From contig NC_033633.1 of NCBI RefSeq assembly GCF_001540865.1, positions 1,075,130 to 1,139,129 on the forward strand: a stretch of 64,000 nt of DNA, written 5' to 3'. A program made the position numbers and the translations under genes. Within the stretch, counting starts at the first letter, position 1; each line of letters opens with the position of its first letter. The DNA is from Ananas comosus. Lineage: Eukaryota; Streptophyta; Magnoliopsida; Poales; Bromeliaceae. Shown in pieces: positions 33,892-44,635 of this stretch. The notes under the pieces were generated by a model that made no database searches, was not told the origin of the DNA, and worked only from the letters and a program-made list of their open reading frames with translations.

Positions 33892-34556
33892 GGGTGCGTT
33901 TGGTTCGAGTTATCCTGGCAGGATTACAGGCAATCCTGCCAGGATAACTATGTTTGGTTAATCCGCTATGTAATCTAATCGTTAATGTAGGATTACAAAT
34001 CGAGCAGGATTATATCGAAAATATTAACGGGAGGGGAGTCGTGTATCTTGCATTACTGAAATCCGTTAATACTACATATTATGTAAAATAATAATTTTAC
34101 CCTCAAACAACCCCAAATCTAATTAACGGCATTATTTTCATCTCTCTCTCGCCTTCCCCCCGGCCCTCTCTCTCGCACGCCGCTTTCTCTCGCTCTCTCT
34201 CTCTCGACGTCTCTCTCTCTCTCTCGCACGAACACCTATCATCTTCTATTGCGTCGTCCTCCAAAGTAATCATCACGATCTCCTTCCATCCGTTCGTCAT
34301 TTTCACAAAAAATAATATTCAAATGACCGCAACAAGGGTAATTTTGAAAAAAAACTATACTTTTATGTCAGGATTACTAAATTTTATAAACTGAACCAAA
34401 CATATTAATGCTATAAATACTGTAATCTAGTATTACATTACTGTATTAAACCAAACGTTTTAATGCAGCATTAGTAGTAATCTCACGCCGAAATCTAAAA
34501 TACCTGGATATGTCGAGATATTTTGTAATATTATATAACTCGAACCAAACGGGCCC
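33892..34556. mobile_element. Harbinger/Tourist-like MITE nested in the copia element
   Basis: Terminal inverted repeats GGGTGCGTTTGGTTCGAGTT and GGGCCCGTTTGGTTCGAGTT (reverse complement of the right end) agree at 18 of 20 positions shown. The flanks are TAA at 33889-33891 and 34557-34559, the 3-bp duplication of PIF/Harbinger elements. No transposase frame. A strong hairpin, ATCCTGCCAGGAT-type, lies near the left end. Inserted just 3' of the copia primer-binding site, so younger than that element. Confidence 0.82.
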
Positions 34557-34559
34557 TAA

Positions 34560-35829
34560 TAGTGATATTGACTAGACTCGATCAAGACCGGCGTCCGGAG
34601 GAACGACGTCATTAGCCTAGCCGCATTAAGTCGATTCAAGAAGTTAAAAAAAAAAAAAAAAAGGAAAAAAAAAAAAAAACAAGAAGAGAGGTAGGGAGTG
34701 TCAACCGGTTTCTACCAGAGCCGCGCGGAGGCATCACACATCCTTCGGCCGCCCTTGGCGGGGCCCACGTGTACGGCCCGATTAACCCCATGGGCGGCCA
34801 GGAGCACCCACTTGGATGCGGTCAACAAAAAAACAAAAAAAAAAAGAAGCTGCCGGGACCCTGGAGCATCCAAGTGGATGCTCCCCAACTTGGATGCTCC
34901 CCAACCAAAAAAAAAAAAAAAAAAAAAATATATTTTTTTTACTGAAAAGTGAATATGTATAGTTTTAGTCTATAATTATTTTTTATTATGTGATTCGGTC
35001 TTAAAAAAAATTATATATAAAATCATGTATAACGTTTCGTATTTATTATATATAATTTTTATACTACTCATTAATTTATTTATTCATGACTACTATATAA
35101 TAGTATACTTAGTTTAATTTGTATGGTATATTTTTATTATTATTCTAAACACACAAAGGTGCTCATAAAAATAGAACAAAGTAAATAGACTTTATATAGT
35201 TTATAACTCTTGAGTCATATAAGATTGTTAAAAAAATTATTTTAGACTTTAATTCTTTTCCGCTACATTTTGAAATAATATAAAATTTCGGTTATTTAAT
35301 ATTATATATAGATTTGTGAGATCAATTATGTGTAAGAGTAGCCATAGCATCATAATCATGATATGTGACCACATACTGTATTTTTATAAGATAATATTGA
35401 ATTAAAGTTAACCCGAAAATTCGTACGGATTTCTAGTTTAATTTTAATAGCCATTTCAAGTTATTTGTATTTTTCATTATACTTAGAAATAGCCACAGTA
35501 TCCTATAGATTATAAAGAATACATAAAAATTTATTGACATTGAGTCAAAATTTGACCATTTATTGCAATCAAATAAGTAGTAATTTTTGAATTTTGACTG
35601 GAATAAGATAATAGATTGAATTTTTAGATAGCGATTTTCTCTTATACCTACAGATACAGAAATCTCGTTATTTAGAAATTAGCTTTCCGCTAGTCTTGTT
35701 ATTAAAATAGATAAATTATATGTGTGTAGTGCCTTTTTCCACAGGAAAATAAAATTTATCTAATATAAAAATTATTATCTTATAATAGGCGATAAAAGTT
35801 ATATATTTTTTTTGTTCTTACATATTCCT
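34560..35829. other. Copia 5' internal region with a GC-rich poly(A)-flanked insert
   Basis: Within the copia element before gag. A GC-rich block (34686-34910) sits between A runs at 34646-34679 and 34904-34928 and contains the palindrome GAGCATCCA/TGGATGCTC at 34863-34882; this may be a separate retroposed insert. The rest is AT-rich and not recognised. Confidence 0.4.
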
Positions 35830-36253
35830 TCTCTACTGCATTTCTTAATGATGTTTCTCGTATTCCTATACTTATTGAGGACAACTATTCTGATTGGAAA
35901 GTAATTATTTCTTTATTTTGGGCTATATGGATTTAAATTTGGTTCTGCGCGTTGAGCAACCGTCTAAAGTCGTTGGGCTAATGACCTCACAGAAGAAATT
36001 CGCGCAGAAAAAGTGGGAGCAATCCAACTGCTTAAGCTTGATACTCATAAAGTTTAGAGTATCAAAAAATATAAGGAGATCAATTTCAGAATGTGATAAA
36101 GCCAATGATTACTTAAAAGCCATTGAGAAGCAGTTTGTCTCCTCCGATAAAGTTTTGGTGAGTGCGCTAATGAAGCAACTTTCGGGCATCAAGTACAATC
36201 GAGTTAAGGGTGTGCGCGAGTATATCATAAAAATGCGGAACATAGCAGCTTAG
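35830..36253 (+). pseudogene. Copia gag (UBN2-type) remnant
   Basis: From 35894 an open stretch of 119 codons matches copia Gag: MDLNLVLRVEQPS, KKWEQSNCLSLILIKF, and the C-terminal VREYIIKMRNIAA. The expected preceding residues (IEDNYSDWKVII) are found just upstream in a different frame, so a frameshift separates them. The stop at 36251-36253 also cuts Gag short of its CCHC knuckle at 36555-36596. Confidence 0.8.
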
Positions 36254-36554
36254 CTAAAGGTTTTAAAAGTTGAGATTTCTAACATTTTCTTAGTCTATAT
36301 AATTCTAAATTATTACCGTCTGAGTTTGCCCCTTTTAAGATCTCCTATAACACACATAAGAATAAATGGTCAATAAATAAATTATTGAACATGTCTGTTC
36401 AAAAAGATGAGAGACTTAAACAGAAGAAGTTGGAAAAATTATAATAGAATCTGTTAATCTGGTGACTCGATGCAAAAGAAAAAAGTGAAAATGTGCCTTT
36501 AATTATAAGAAGTCAGCGCAGTTGCCAATAAAGAATTCTGGTAAAAAAAATTAA

Positions 36555-36750
36555 TGTTATTTCTGTAAAAAAAAATGGCACATAAAAAAGGATTGCTTGA
36601 AGTATAGAGCTTAACTCGAGAAGAATGGTATTAAAACTATCTATATCTATTATGAATCTCATTTAATTAATGTTCTTAAAAATATATGGTGGATTGACTC
36701 TGACACTACTATATATATCTCAAATACCATGCATGATTTTTACAACTAAA
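36555..36750 (+). pseudogene. Copia CCHC knuckle and protease start, broken
   Basis: 36555-36596 reads CYFCKKKWHIKKDC, a C-x2-C-x4-H-x4-C nucleocapsid knuckle. Beginning near 36687, WWIDSDTTIYIS corresponds to the copia aspartic protease active-site region, where Asp-Ser-Gly is expected; here the Gly is Asp. Stop codons and frame changes follow, and the rest of pol is missing. Confidence 0.75.
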
Positions 36751-37012
36751 AAATGTTGAAGCAATCGTAGGAAACTTTATTTTAGAACTTACTACTGGTT
36801 TTGTACTTGAATCTGAGGATATTTTTTATATCTCCAAATTTTTTAGAAATTTAGGTTTCTAAATTAAGAAATAAAGGTTTCAAGTTTTTCTTTTGGAAAG
36901 AATCTTTTACTATCTTCTCCGATAATGTTATTATTGGTAATGGTTGTTTGGTGCCTAATCAAATTTGTGTCGTCTATACGGTATAAATATATCACTAGAT
37001 CAAGTAGGAGAA

Positions 37013-37391
37013 TGTTGGATGTGACCCACATAATTTATTTAAGGCGATCTATAAAGATAGAGTAGGTCTATTCAAGTCGATGTATAAAGATATGGTAGAT
37101 CTAACGGTTAGAATGTATCTGGACACATTCTTGATAGACAAACATGATTTAACATATTTACATCAAATTACATATAAATATGTAACATACTGAAGTCCTA
37201 ATCTAACACTAATTTAATTTTCTGTGACGATTCCATATCCAGAAATAAGAGAATTAGACTCGAAACGTTCCGCTCTCTTGCAGATCGCGAACAAGAACGA
37301 ACCACGAGCAAAAATCATCGTTTACAAATCGGATACGGAAATCAAAATCGTGACAAAAAGTACGATCTTAGTATTTAATAAAGTTTTAACA
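37013..37391 (+). repeat. Copia 3' LTR
   Basis: 379 bp, TGTTGGATGT...GTTTTAACA, preceded by the purine tract AAGTAGGAGAA. Confidence 0.85.
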
Positions 37392-39379
37392 AAATTTCTC
37401 ATCAACTGTATTTATATCAAATATATAATATGTGTTACAGCTTGAGTTTCACACCTTTTTTTTTTGTAAAATAAATAAAAGAAAAAACTATATCTCAAAC
37501 ACCAACCATAAAATCTTTAGCCAAGAAGTTTCCTAGATGCGGATACAAATCTTTGAATTTTATTATAATATTTCTTAGCTTTTGAGCTAAATCCCTCCAT
37601 CAAATTGAATACAAATAACAGTATAAACATCTCCTAACTATTGCGTGAGAAACTTTTAGTAGTCTTATATGGTGATTACATAGGAATTTCAATCAAATTT
37701 AACCAGGAATTTGGCAAAAAGAATAAAAATTGCAAAAAAGAAAAATGCAACTAATTGTAATAATTGAAAGAGTATTGGAGACCAAATTAACTTCTATTTT
37801 GGAGTAGATAAATGGGACTTGAGCCCAAATTTTTGGAGGTATGAGTCATATATGGGCCAAATAATTAATAGGCCCGGATATTTTTCAAGCTCTTCTTCTA
37901 GGGTTTTGAAACATGGACAAACAATAGACAATGTTAGGTTGTTTTCATACAAACATTAGATGCATATAACACCCTACTAGTTTCACATTTAATGGAAAGA
38001 AAAAATTATGCATGAATATATAAAAAATTAGGGCTCTAATAATAATAATAATTAAGATTAATTATGTTGGACAAGGGCTATGTCATTACATGATTAGTAA
38101 TAATTCCTAGCTTGTTATTTTCATTGTGCACGCGTCGCTACCTAAGTATCTTTATAAATATTTTATTCGCTTTACCTTTTGATTTACTAAAAGAAGATAG
38201 AGTTCTAGTTTTTTTTTGAAATAAAATAAATTATTTTGTAATATAAATATAAAAAAAACTTCTACCTACACAATTTTATTCTGATATTCAAACAGGAATT
38301 TAACCTTTGTCATTGATTTTAAGTTATAAACTGGCAAATGAGAGGTGAGATTTCACATGCAATCTTAGTAGAGTGCTCGGCATCGATGCCTCGTTAAGGA
38401 GCTCCCGATCCGCTGCTATTTGTTAGTTTTATTTCATCCAATAATTTGTTGGATATTATTTGGGCTAAATTATAAAAAAAATTATGTAAATATCTACTTT
38501 TTTTTTTTCCCTCTCTGAATTTCAAAAACTTATATTTACTCCATTAAAATTTTCAGAAATACTTTAAGGGAGGGTACGTATTTATGGAGATGACAAAATA
38601 ACCAAGTTATCCTTACTTCTTCTATAAAAAAAAAAAGAAAAAAAAAATTTTAATATATTTCTATCATTTTGAAGAGTATTTTTTTGTATAAATTATAAGA
38701 AATTGACAGAACAGTAATAGAACGCTGACCGGTAGGGAGGGGGAGGGTTAAATGCAATAAATGTGGAGGGGGTAAAATACATATTTTTAAAAAATTGAAA
38801 AAAATTTAAAAAAAATATTTATAAAGAGATTTTTGTGATTTAGCTTTTTTTTAATACTAAAATAAAAATAAATCCTAGAAAGAAGCATTATATATCTTAG
38901 ATATAAATAAAAATGACACATAACTGGAGAATTCACAGCAGTTTTTTTTTTAAAAAAAAAAAATTTGGTATTGCCTCATCATCTCATGCACCCAAGATTC
39001 TATGCATGTACAACTTGTAAGAGGATCACTAATAAAGTGCCCTACTATTTACTACTACTAGACCTGCTTACTCAGAATCAGTACACACCTGCAATCCTAT
39101 ATTATGTCCAAAAAGAGAATCATCATAGCTTTATCTGCTACAAACGTTCTACTATTACTACATGGAGGGGGTATCGAGGTGCCATCACATATTCACATCC
39201 TTATTATTAGTTTATTGTAGAGTCCTCGATCCCATACTTAACTCTTGCTTCTGATTTTTTATTCCTTTTTTTTTCTGTAAATGAAGGTAAAAGTTGGCCA
39301 AGTTTTATTTATTTATTTATTTATTTATTTTCTTTCGAAAATACAAATCACCCTTTGATTTATTTCTGAGCGTACAGCA

Positions 39380-39381
<2 letters not shown>
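37392..39381. other. AT-rich intergenic DNA, nothing recognised
   Basis: No protein, RNA gene or well-bounded repeat found. The longest frame here (38965-39207) has no recognisable domain and poor codon character. Confidence 0.6.

Positions 39382-39435
<54 letters not shown>
39382..39435. repeat. (CT)n followed by (TA)n
   Basis: Compound microsatellite: CT units to about 39418, TA units to 39435. Confidence 0.9.
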
Positions 39436-39960
39436 GAGTTGGACTGCGCTACTATTAGTAGCAAAATTCTATTGTTGCTACCAGTTTTTTAGCCTTTGGA
39501 TCAACTCTTTTCATTATTTCTAACCATTGGATTAAATGCTAGCTGTGGCAACTTGTACTAGATCTGGTAAATTTAATAGATCTTTAGTTTAAAGTACTAA
39601 AAAACCGTAGTGATTGACTTGCTAGTTTCCCGGTGTTTTAAATATTAAAATTTCCAGCTATACCACGCAAACGAGCAAATTGCCATATCTTCTCAAGTTT
39701 AGTTGATTTAAAAATATTTTTTTAAGAAATTTAATAAATTTTATTCTAGATATGAGATCTAGAGTTTATATTTTTAACATAGCAGTGAAAAACTTTCTAT
39801 AAGTGAAGGTCAGTAAATAAAAAGACAAGTGAATTACCTGTTCTCTTGTTATAGCTTTTACACACTTTAAACTAAAGGTCTATCAAATTTATCAAATCTA
39901 GTATAAATTGCCACAGCTAGTAGTTAAACCTTCGAGATAGTAGCTTTTGTTTAGCCATCA
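39436..39960. mobile_element. Fold-back (MITE-like) element
   Basis: An inverted repeat pairs 39533-39595 (GCTAGCTGTGGCAACTTGTA ... TAGTTTAAAGT) with 39868-39928 read in reverse, about 60 bases with few mismatches. The outer ends (GTAGCAAAATTCTATTGTTG and AGATAGTAGCTTTTG) are also partly complementary. No coding capacity; superfamily not assigned. Confidence 0.6.
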
Positions 39961-40168
39961 TTTGGCTCGGCAAATGATGGCTATCATAAGATCGTTTTGA
40001 GATATATATATATATATCTTAATCCGACCTTATGATAATTATCATTTTACGAGAAAAACGATAGTTCAAAAATTGGGAACCTACTTTTTAACATCCCAGT
40101 CCTACTATAATCAGCCAATCTTAACTCACCAGGCGGATCCCAACTCACCAGGGGTGACCCAATATTAT

Positions 40169-40340
40169 NCTTGAACCGAACTTGAACCAATATTTCTTAT
40201 AGTTTCGGAACCGAACCGAACAGAACCGAACCCTTTTTATAATTGAACCGATTATCTATATAAATTGTAATCTGAACCGAACCATAGAACTCCATCTCTC
40301 TGAACCTCTGAACCGAACCGAACCGAACCAAACCGAACCC
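40169..40340. repeat. Single N followed by a GAACC-type minisatellite
   Basis: A single N at 40169 is followed by irregular repeats of (G/C)AACCGAACC to about 40340. The N may be a contig join; unlike 17647 and 62680, no duplicated flank is seen. Confidence 0.6.
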
Positions 40341-40379
40341 TATCTAAACCTGTAAATAAAACCAAACCAAAACTCTCTG

Positions 40380-41251
40380 TATGCAAAGCGTTTACTCTCC
40401 TCTCCCCCTCCGCCGCCCTTGCTGAAACGCTCCCCTTCTGAGCGTTCTTGCTTGAGCGTTCTTGCTTCTTCGCTCTCCCTCTTGATTTCGTGTGGTAAGC
40501 CGTTTCCTCTCCTCCGCCGCAGCATCCGTATCTATTTCCGTTTCAGAGAAGATCGTGTCTCATCATTCATCATTCATCAAACTACCACCGTTTCAAATGA
40601 GATCGTGTATCATTATTTCTTTAATCAAATGTACTGGCTGCCGCTTCCTCTACCCTCATTGCTGCTACATTCTTGCCTATATATTTCATCCATCCCTCAG
40701 ATCAAAACCATCATGTGATAGGTAAGAAAATTAGGTTTTCTTTTATAATTTCATCATAAATTAAATATAAGAAATTTATGTTTTTTTTTTTCTTATATAA
40801 GAATGTTATTGTCTAATTCTCAGGAATCGACGCTCACATTCCCACGATCTGGACGTTTTCTTCTTCCTAGGGGTTTCAGGTTAGTAGTTCTTTTTTCTTT
40901 CATGAATTATTCCTATTTCATGAATTTTCAGGTTAAATATTTAATATTTATATATATGCGAGTATTGATTTTCTTTTTTAATCAGTGGAAAAATGTGAAA
41001 AAGTTAACAAATTATTCAATAATTATAGGCGAATAATCGATGAGTTCTTAAATTATTTCATTGATATGTAGTTTTCCACTCAGCATTCACATGACAAATA
41101 ATTAGTGGAATGATAGGGCCGGTGAAAATTCATGAATGTAGATTTATATTAATCAGCTTCAAATTCTTACCTCAATTCTTAGAATTTTCTTTCACTCCTC
41201 TTTTTTCGGAGTGATGAACTATACTTCCCTTTATCTTTCATTTGACTGCAG
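40380..41251 (+). promoter_or_regulatory. Likely 5' UTR exons and introns of the gene at 41254
   Basis: Good donor and acceptor signals suggest spliced non-coding leader sequence: a donor G|GTAAGC at 40495, a donor G|GTAAGA at 40722, a mini-exon at 40824-40879 between TTCTCAG and CAG|GTTAGT, and an acceptor GACTGCAG at 41251 directly before the start codon. The C/T-rich, GC-richer sequence at 40390-40510 looks like a transcription start area. Exact exon usage is inference. Confidence 0.45.
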
Positions 41252-41253
41252 CA

Positions 41254-41919
41254 ATGGCCGCACCTGTTAGCATTGATATTAATTTTCGCCGTCTACTCCG
41301 CAAGATCTGCGCTAAATTTTCGCTTAATCCTCCAAGTTATGGAATGACATTAGATGCGGACTTGCGATTTTGTTCTTACGTCGATGTGGAAATTCCAAGA
41401 AATAGCCGAATCATAGAAGTCATTACAAGTTGGGGTGCACCGTCTTCGAATGCTAATCGTACCAAAGAGGATGCTGCAAGGATTGCTATTGGGAGGCTTC
41501 GCAACGAGTTACGCTTTGAAGTTAAGGACACAAATTACGAGGAAAGAAAATCTTTAAGAGGTTTATACGATCAGCTTTGTCACGATCATGAAGAGCTTCG
41601 CGACGAATATGAAATGCTTAAGTTAGACTACGACCTTCTCAGAAGGTTCTATAATTCTTTGGTCGTAGAAAGGGATCGAATTGTTGCCGACTTGGAAGAA
41701 TTGAAGGAAAACATTGATAAATGTTTTGAAATAATTCACGAGCCCAACGTTGTTCCAATGGATGGTGAGTCGGCGGCAAACCCTGATGAACATGTGATGC
41801 CGCCTTCTCCAGATCATTCGCCTACCGTATGTGGTCCGGAGCATACTATGATAACCGATGAGGACCCGGATGAGGACCCGGATGAGGACCCGAAGACACC
41901 TTTTGACTGCAAAACCTAA
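41254..41919 (+). CDS. dsRNA-binding-like and coiled-coil protein of unknown function, 221 aa
   Basis: Single coding exon starting MAAPVSIDINFRRLLRKICA. Residues 10-86 have the layout of a double-stranded RNA-binding fold: helix FRRLLRKICAKF, PPSYG, strands around FCSYVDVEIP and SRIIEVITSW, then RTKEDAARIAIGRLRNEL in the place of the KKxAK...AA helix. Residues 95-160 are a charged, heptad-like coiled coil (LYDQLCHDHEELRDEYEMLK). The acidic tail has three DPDE units from a 12-bp repeat at 41862-41891. A start at 41242 (MTAA) is open, but a splice acceptor ends at 41251, so 41254 is preferred. Similar proteins exist in other monocots by my recollection, without a known role. Whether it truly binds dsRNA is inference. 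Confidence 0.7.
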   Translation: MAAPVSIDINFRRLLRKICAKFSLNPPSYGMTLDADLRFCSYVDVEIPRNSRIIEVITSWGAPSSNANRTKEDAARIAIGRLRNELRFEVKDTNYEERKSLRGLYDQLCHDHEELRDEYEMLKLDYDLLRRFYNSLVVERDRIVADLEELKENIDKCFEIIHEPNVVPMDGESAANPDEHVMPPSPDHSPTVCGPEHTMITDEDPDEDPDEDPKTPFDCKT

Positions 41920-41920
41920 A

Positions 41921-42080
41921 CTTATTCTGTCATCTTTTTTCTCTTTCAAATGGTGTCGTCCTTCCTTATTCTGTCATCTTTTTTCTCCTTTTCAAATGGT
42001 GTCGTCCTTCCTTATTCTGTCATCTTTTTTCTCCTTTTCAAATGGTGTCGTCCTTCCTTATTCTGTCATCTTTTTTCTCT
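41921..42080. repeat. 44-46-bp tandem repeat, four units
   Basis: Units begin at 41921, 41965, 42011 and 42057 with CTTATTCTGTCATCTTTTTT; the fourth is partial. The array starts two bases after the stop codon of the gene at 41254, so it lies in its 3' UTR. Confidence 0.9.
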
Positions 42081-43178
42081 TTTTTTTAGGATTTTCCTTC
42101 TGTTTGCGTTGTAAGTAGCTAAGTTTTATGTTTTTTGTGTTTTCATCTTTTTCTTTCATAATAGGAGTTGATTGCTGTTTGCGTCCTTTTAATACAGTGT
42201 CCTCTTTGTTTTATTATGGTGTTCAGTGTAGTGAATATATATTAAAATATCATCGAGATTCCACCAAAAACTAAAATATTGTGAGAACTAACAGGTGGAA
42301 GACATGTCAAAAATAATAAGATGGTTGTATTACAAATCTACAAAATATATAAGCATGTAGTATGAGCTAAAACAAGACCTCAGATAATGAAGGTTACTGC
42401 GAGAGTAATAACTTATTATATTTAAGTGCTAGATACCATTTTACTAAATGCTATTATGCTCCACAAGGAAATCCAAAGCAGGATAAAGCTAGGGGGCAAT
42501 CCACAATTGATCTTTGACTTCTATACTACAAGAAAATTTTATAATTCACCATAAAATCTATTGCAAATAAGAAATAGAGGTTAACAATTCAGCTTCAACA
42601 TAAAAACTGTTTTTCGATTTTCTACCTCAAAGAAAACTAAATTTCTTGCTCATATTCCCTCCAAATTGGTCCAAGCAAAATTCTACTCAAAAGAGGATGA
42701 AGTCAAGACCACTATCGATCGTTCCAAAGTTCATCTTCTACAAGAAATTCAAATGTATTTTATCAAAGCCCAAAATTGGTCCATTTCAGTCCAGTAAATC
42801 AGAATTTCAACTTCCCCCTACACAACTACATATATTCAATTTCGAATTTGGAGCTTCACAACTCCTCTAATTAAGCACCCTTCTCCCAAATACTCTGCTG
42901 CCAGCCAGCAGAGAAATGAGGGTAATTGGAGAAATTAGACGAAATTTGTTGCGAGGATGGAGTTCCCAGGTGGAGAGAAGTTAGAGTTCCACCAACACTC
43001 CAACTCAACAAAGTGGATACAAAGTAATCCACAATTTCATCAATTATCAAAATACTCTCAACATACTGAAATTTCAGCATAGATATCAAATGTGCACAAA
43101 TTACCTCATACCTAAAATGAGTCTTACCTAAATATAAGAGTCCAGTAGCTATCATTCTTCACGAATCCTCATCTTAAA

Positions 43179-43444
43179 TCCAATTTAGCCTCCTCAACTC
43201 CCAACTTGAATGCTGCAGCATATAAAAGGTGATTGAAAAGAAGCAAAAGGATCAGTTTGATGTAAATATATTCAATGACACCAAATAGAATGCTGTCATA
43301 GATTTTTACAGTCCAATTTAGCCTCCTCAACTCCCAACTTGAATGCTGCAGCATGTAAAAGATGATTGAAAAGAAGCAAAAGGATCAGTTTGATGTAAAT
43401 ATATTCAATGACACCAAATAGAATGCTGTCATAGATTTTTACAG
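43179..43444. repeat. 133-bp tandem duplication
   Basis: Units 43179-43311 and 43312-43444 start TCCAATTTAGCCTCCTCAAC and differ at only a few positions. Confidence 0.9.
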
Positions 43445-44570
43445 AAACTGATGTATTAAGTGGGACTATTTTATTCCCTACCCTATCAACATGAAAACAA
43501 AGTATTAAGGCGACACTCATAGTAACATAGAACAGTTTGTTGTTTGCATGATAGACTAAGTCATCCAATGCACAAAAATTGATAGATCAAACAAATCAAG
43601 TTTCCTACAAAATCTGGCAGAAGGAAACTATTTAGAAGTCTATAGTATCTCAAACTCTAGCATTTTATTTGCTGTCAGGACATTAGGGATTCCATTTTGT
43701 TAATGAAAAATAGAACATGTTACTGTTGTAACCAAAACTCGAGGCTAGGAAAATCCATATCTGCTGCCAAACATAGTTTTGGACAGTTGAAAATATTACC
43801 AATCAGTTTCTCCATAGGATATAGAAATTCACGTTCAACAAAAGAATATAGATCATGTAATTCCCAACTTCAATAGTGGGGGAAACATATATATATATAT
43901 ATTAAACATATAAATTGACCTCCTCTTCTATGAATGGATTAACTGGTACAACTAAACCACTTAAGATTATAATAGAGGGATCAACAACAAGTGGTTTTGA
44001 TATGAAACATGCCATAAAAGATGATGATTGTGATATGAAAGAGTTTCTATTTTCTATGCTCGGAGAGGGGTTTAAACTCAGCATAGATGAGATTTGAGAA
44101 GTTATTGGTAACAATCATTTTATTTCACATCTGTTGTTCAACTATATCATTTTTAAACAAATTGAATATGTAGAGTTTTTTGTTGGTGGCAACAAAGTCT
44201 TATTGCTTTAGAAGTTCTTCTCCACTTGGACTGATTCTTTATGTAATTTTGTTATTCTTTCATGCTGCCAAGTTGCATTTTCATTCATTAGCCTGAAATG
44301 CTGATAACCCCCTGGTTGTAACTCACGAAATATATTTAGTTGTTCCTGGTTCTTCTTTGTAATAGCAGCAAATTACTATGTTCTACCTTTGTTCTGTGCT
44401 ATTGTACCTCCAAAAGCAACTCTATGATCCTATAAACTTTTTAAGTTGTTCTTTACTTAAATGAAAATATTGACTTATTGCTTTTTTTCTACACAACTTT
44501 CCACTTTGGAATTTTTATGTTTATCTTATTTTTTTCCTTTTTAATTAACTTTTTTTATATTTCTCTCCAG

Positions 44571-44635
44571 AAACTGACGACAATTTGGAACGGTTGTTGT
44601 GCATCTATTTTCTGTTGCCTCACTTCCGTACTATT
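44571..44635 (+). other. Exon-like cassette, copy 1
   Basis: 65 bases between a pyrimidine-rich TTTCTCTCCAG acceptor and a GTAAGTCC donor. The open phase reads TDDNLERLLCIYFLLPHFRT. The same unit with its splice signals occurs at 56686-56750, and a diverged form at 46198-46263. Confidence 0.4.

Larger units (their letters stand above)
33401..37391 (+). mobile_element. Degenerate Ty1/copia LTR retrotransposon
   Basis: Two direct LTRs of equal length, 33401-33779 and 37013-37391 (379 bp each), both begin TGTTGGATGT and end GTTTTAACA. The primer-binding site TTGATATCAAAGCC after the 5' LTR is a decayed form of the copia initiator-Met site. A polypurine stretch AAGTAGGAGAA precedes the 3' LTR. 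Gag (35830-36253), a CCHC knuckle (36555-36596) and a protease start (WWIDSDT near 36687) remain; integrase, reverse transcriptase and RNase H are gone. The LTRs differ at many positions, with a visible excess of A and T in the 5' copy, so the insertion is old. Flanking target duplications no longer match. Confidence 0.85.

Noticed and set aside
34103..34306. Minus-strand frame rich in Arg-Glu repeats in the Harbinger-like MITE
   Set aside because: It translates a CT/GA microsatellite; no transposase similarity.
38965..39210. An 81-codon frame
   Set aside because: No domain, poor codon character and isolated in repeat-rich AT DNA.
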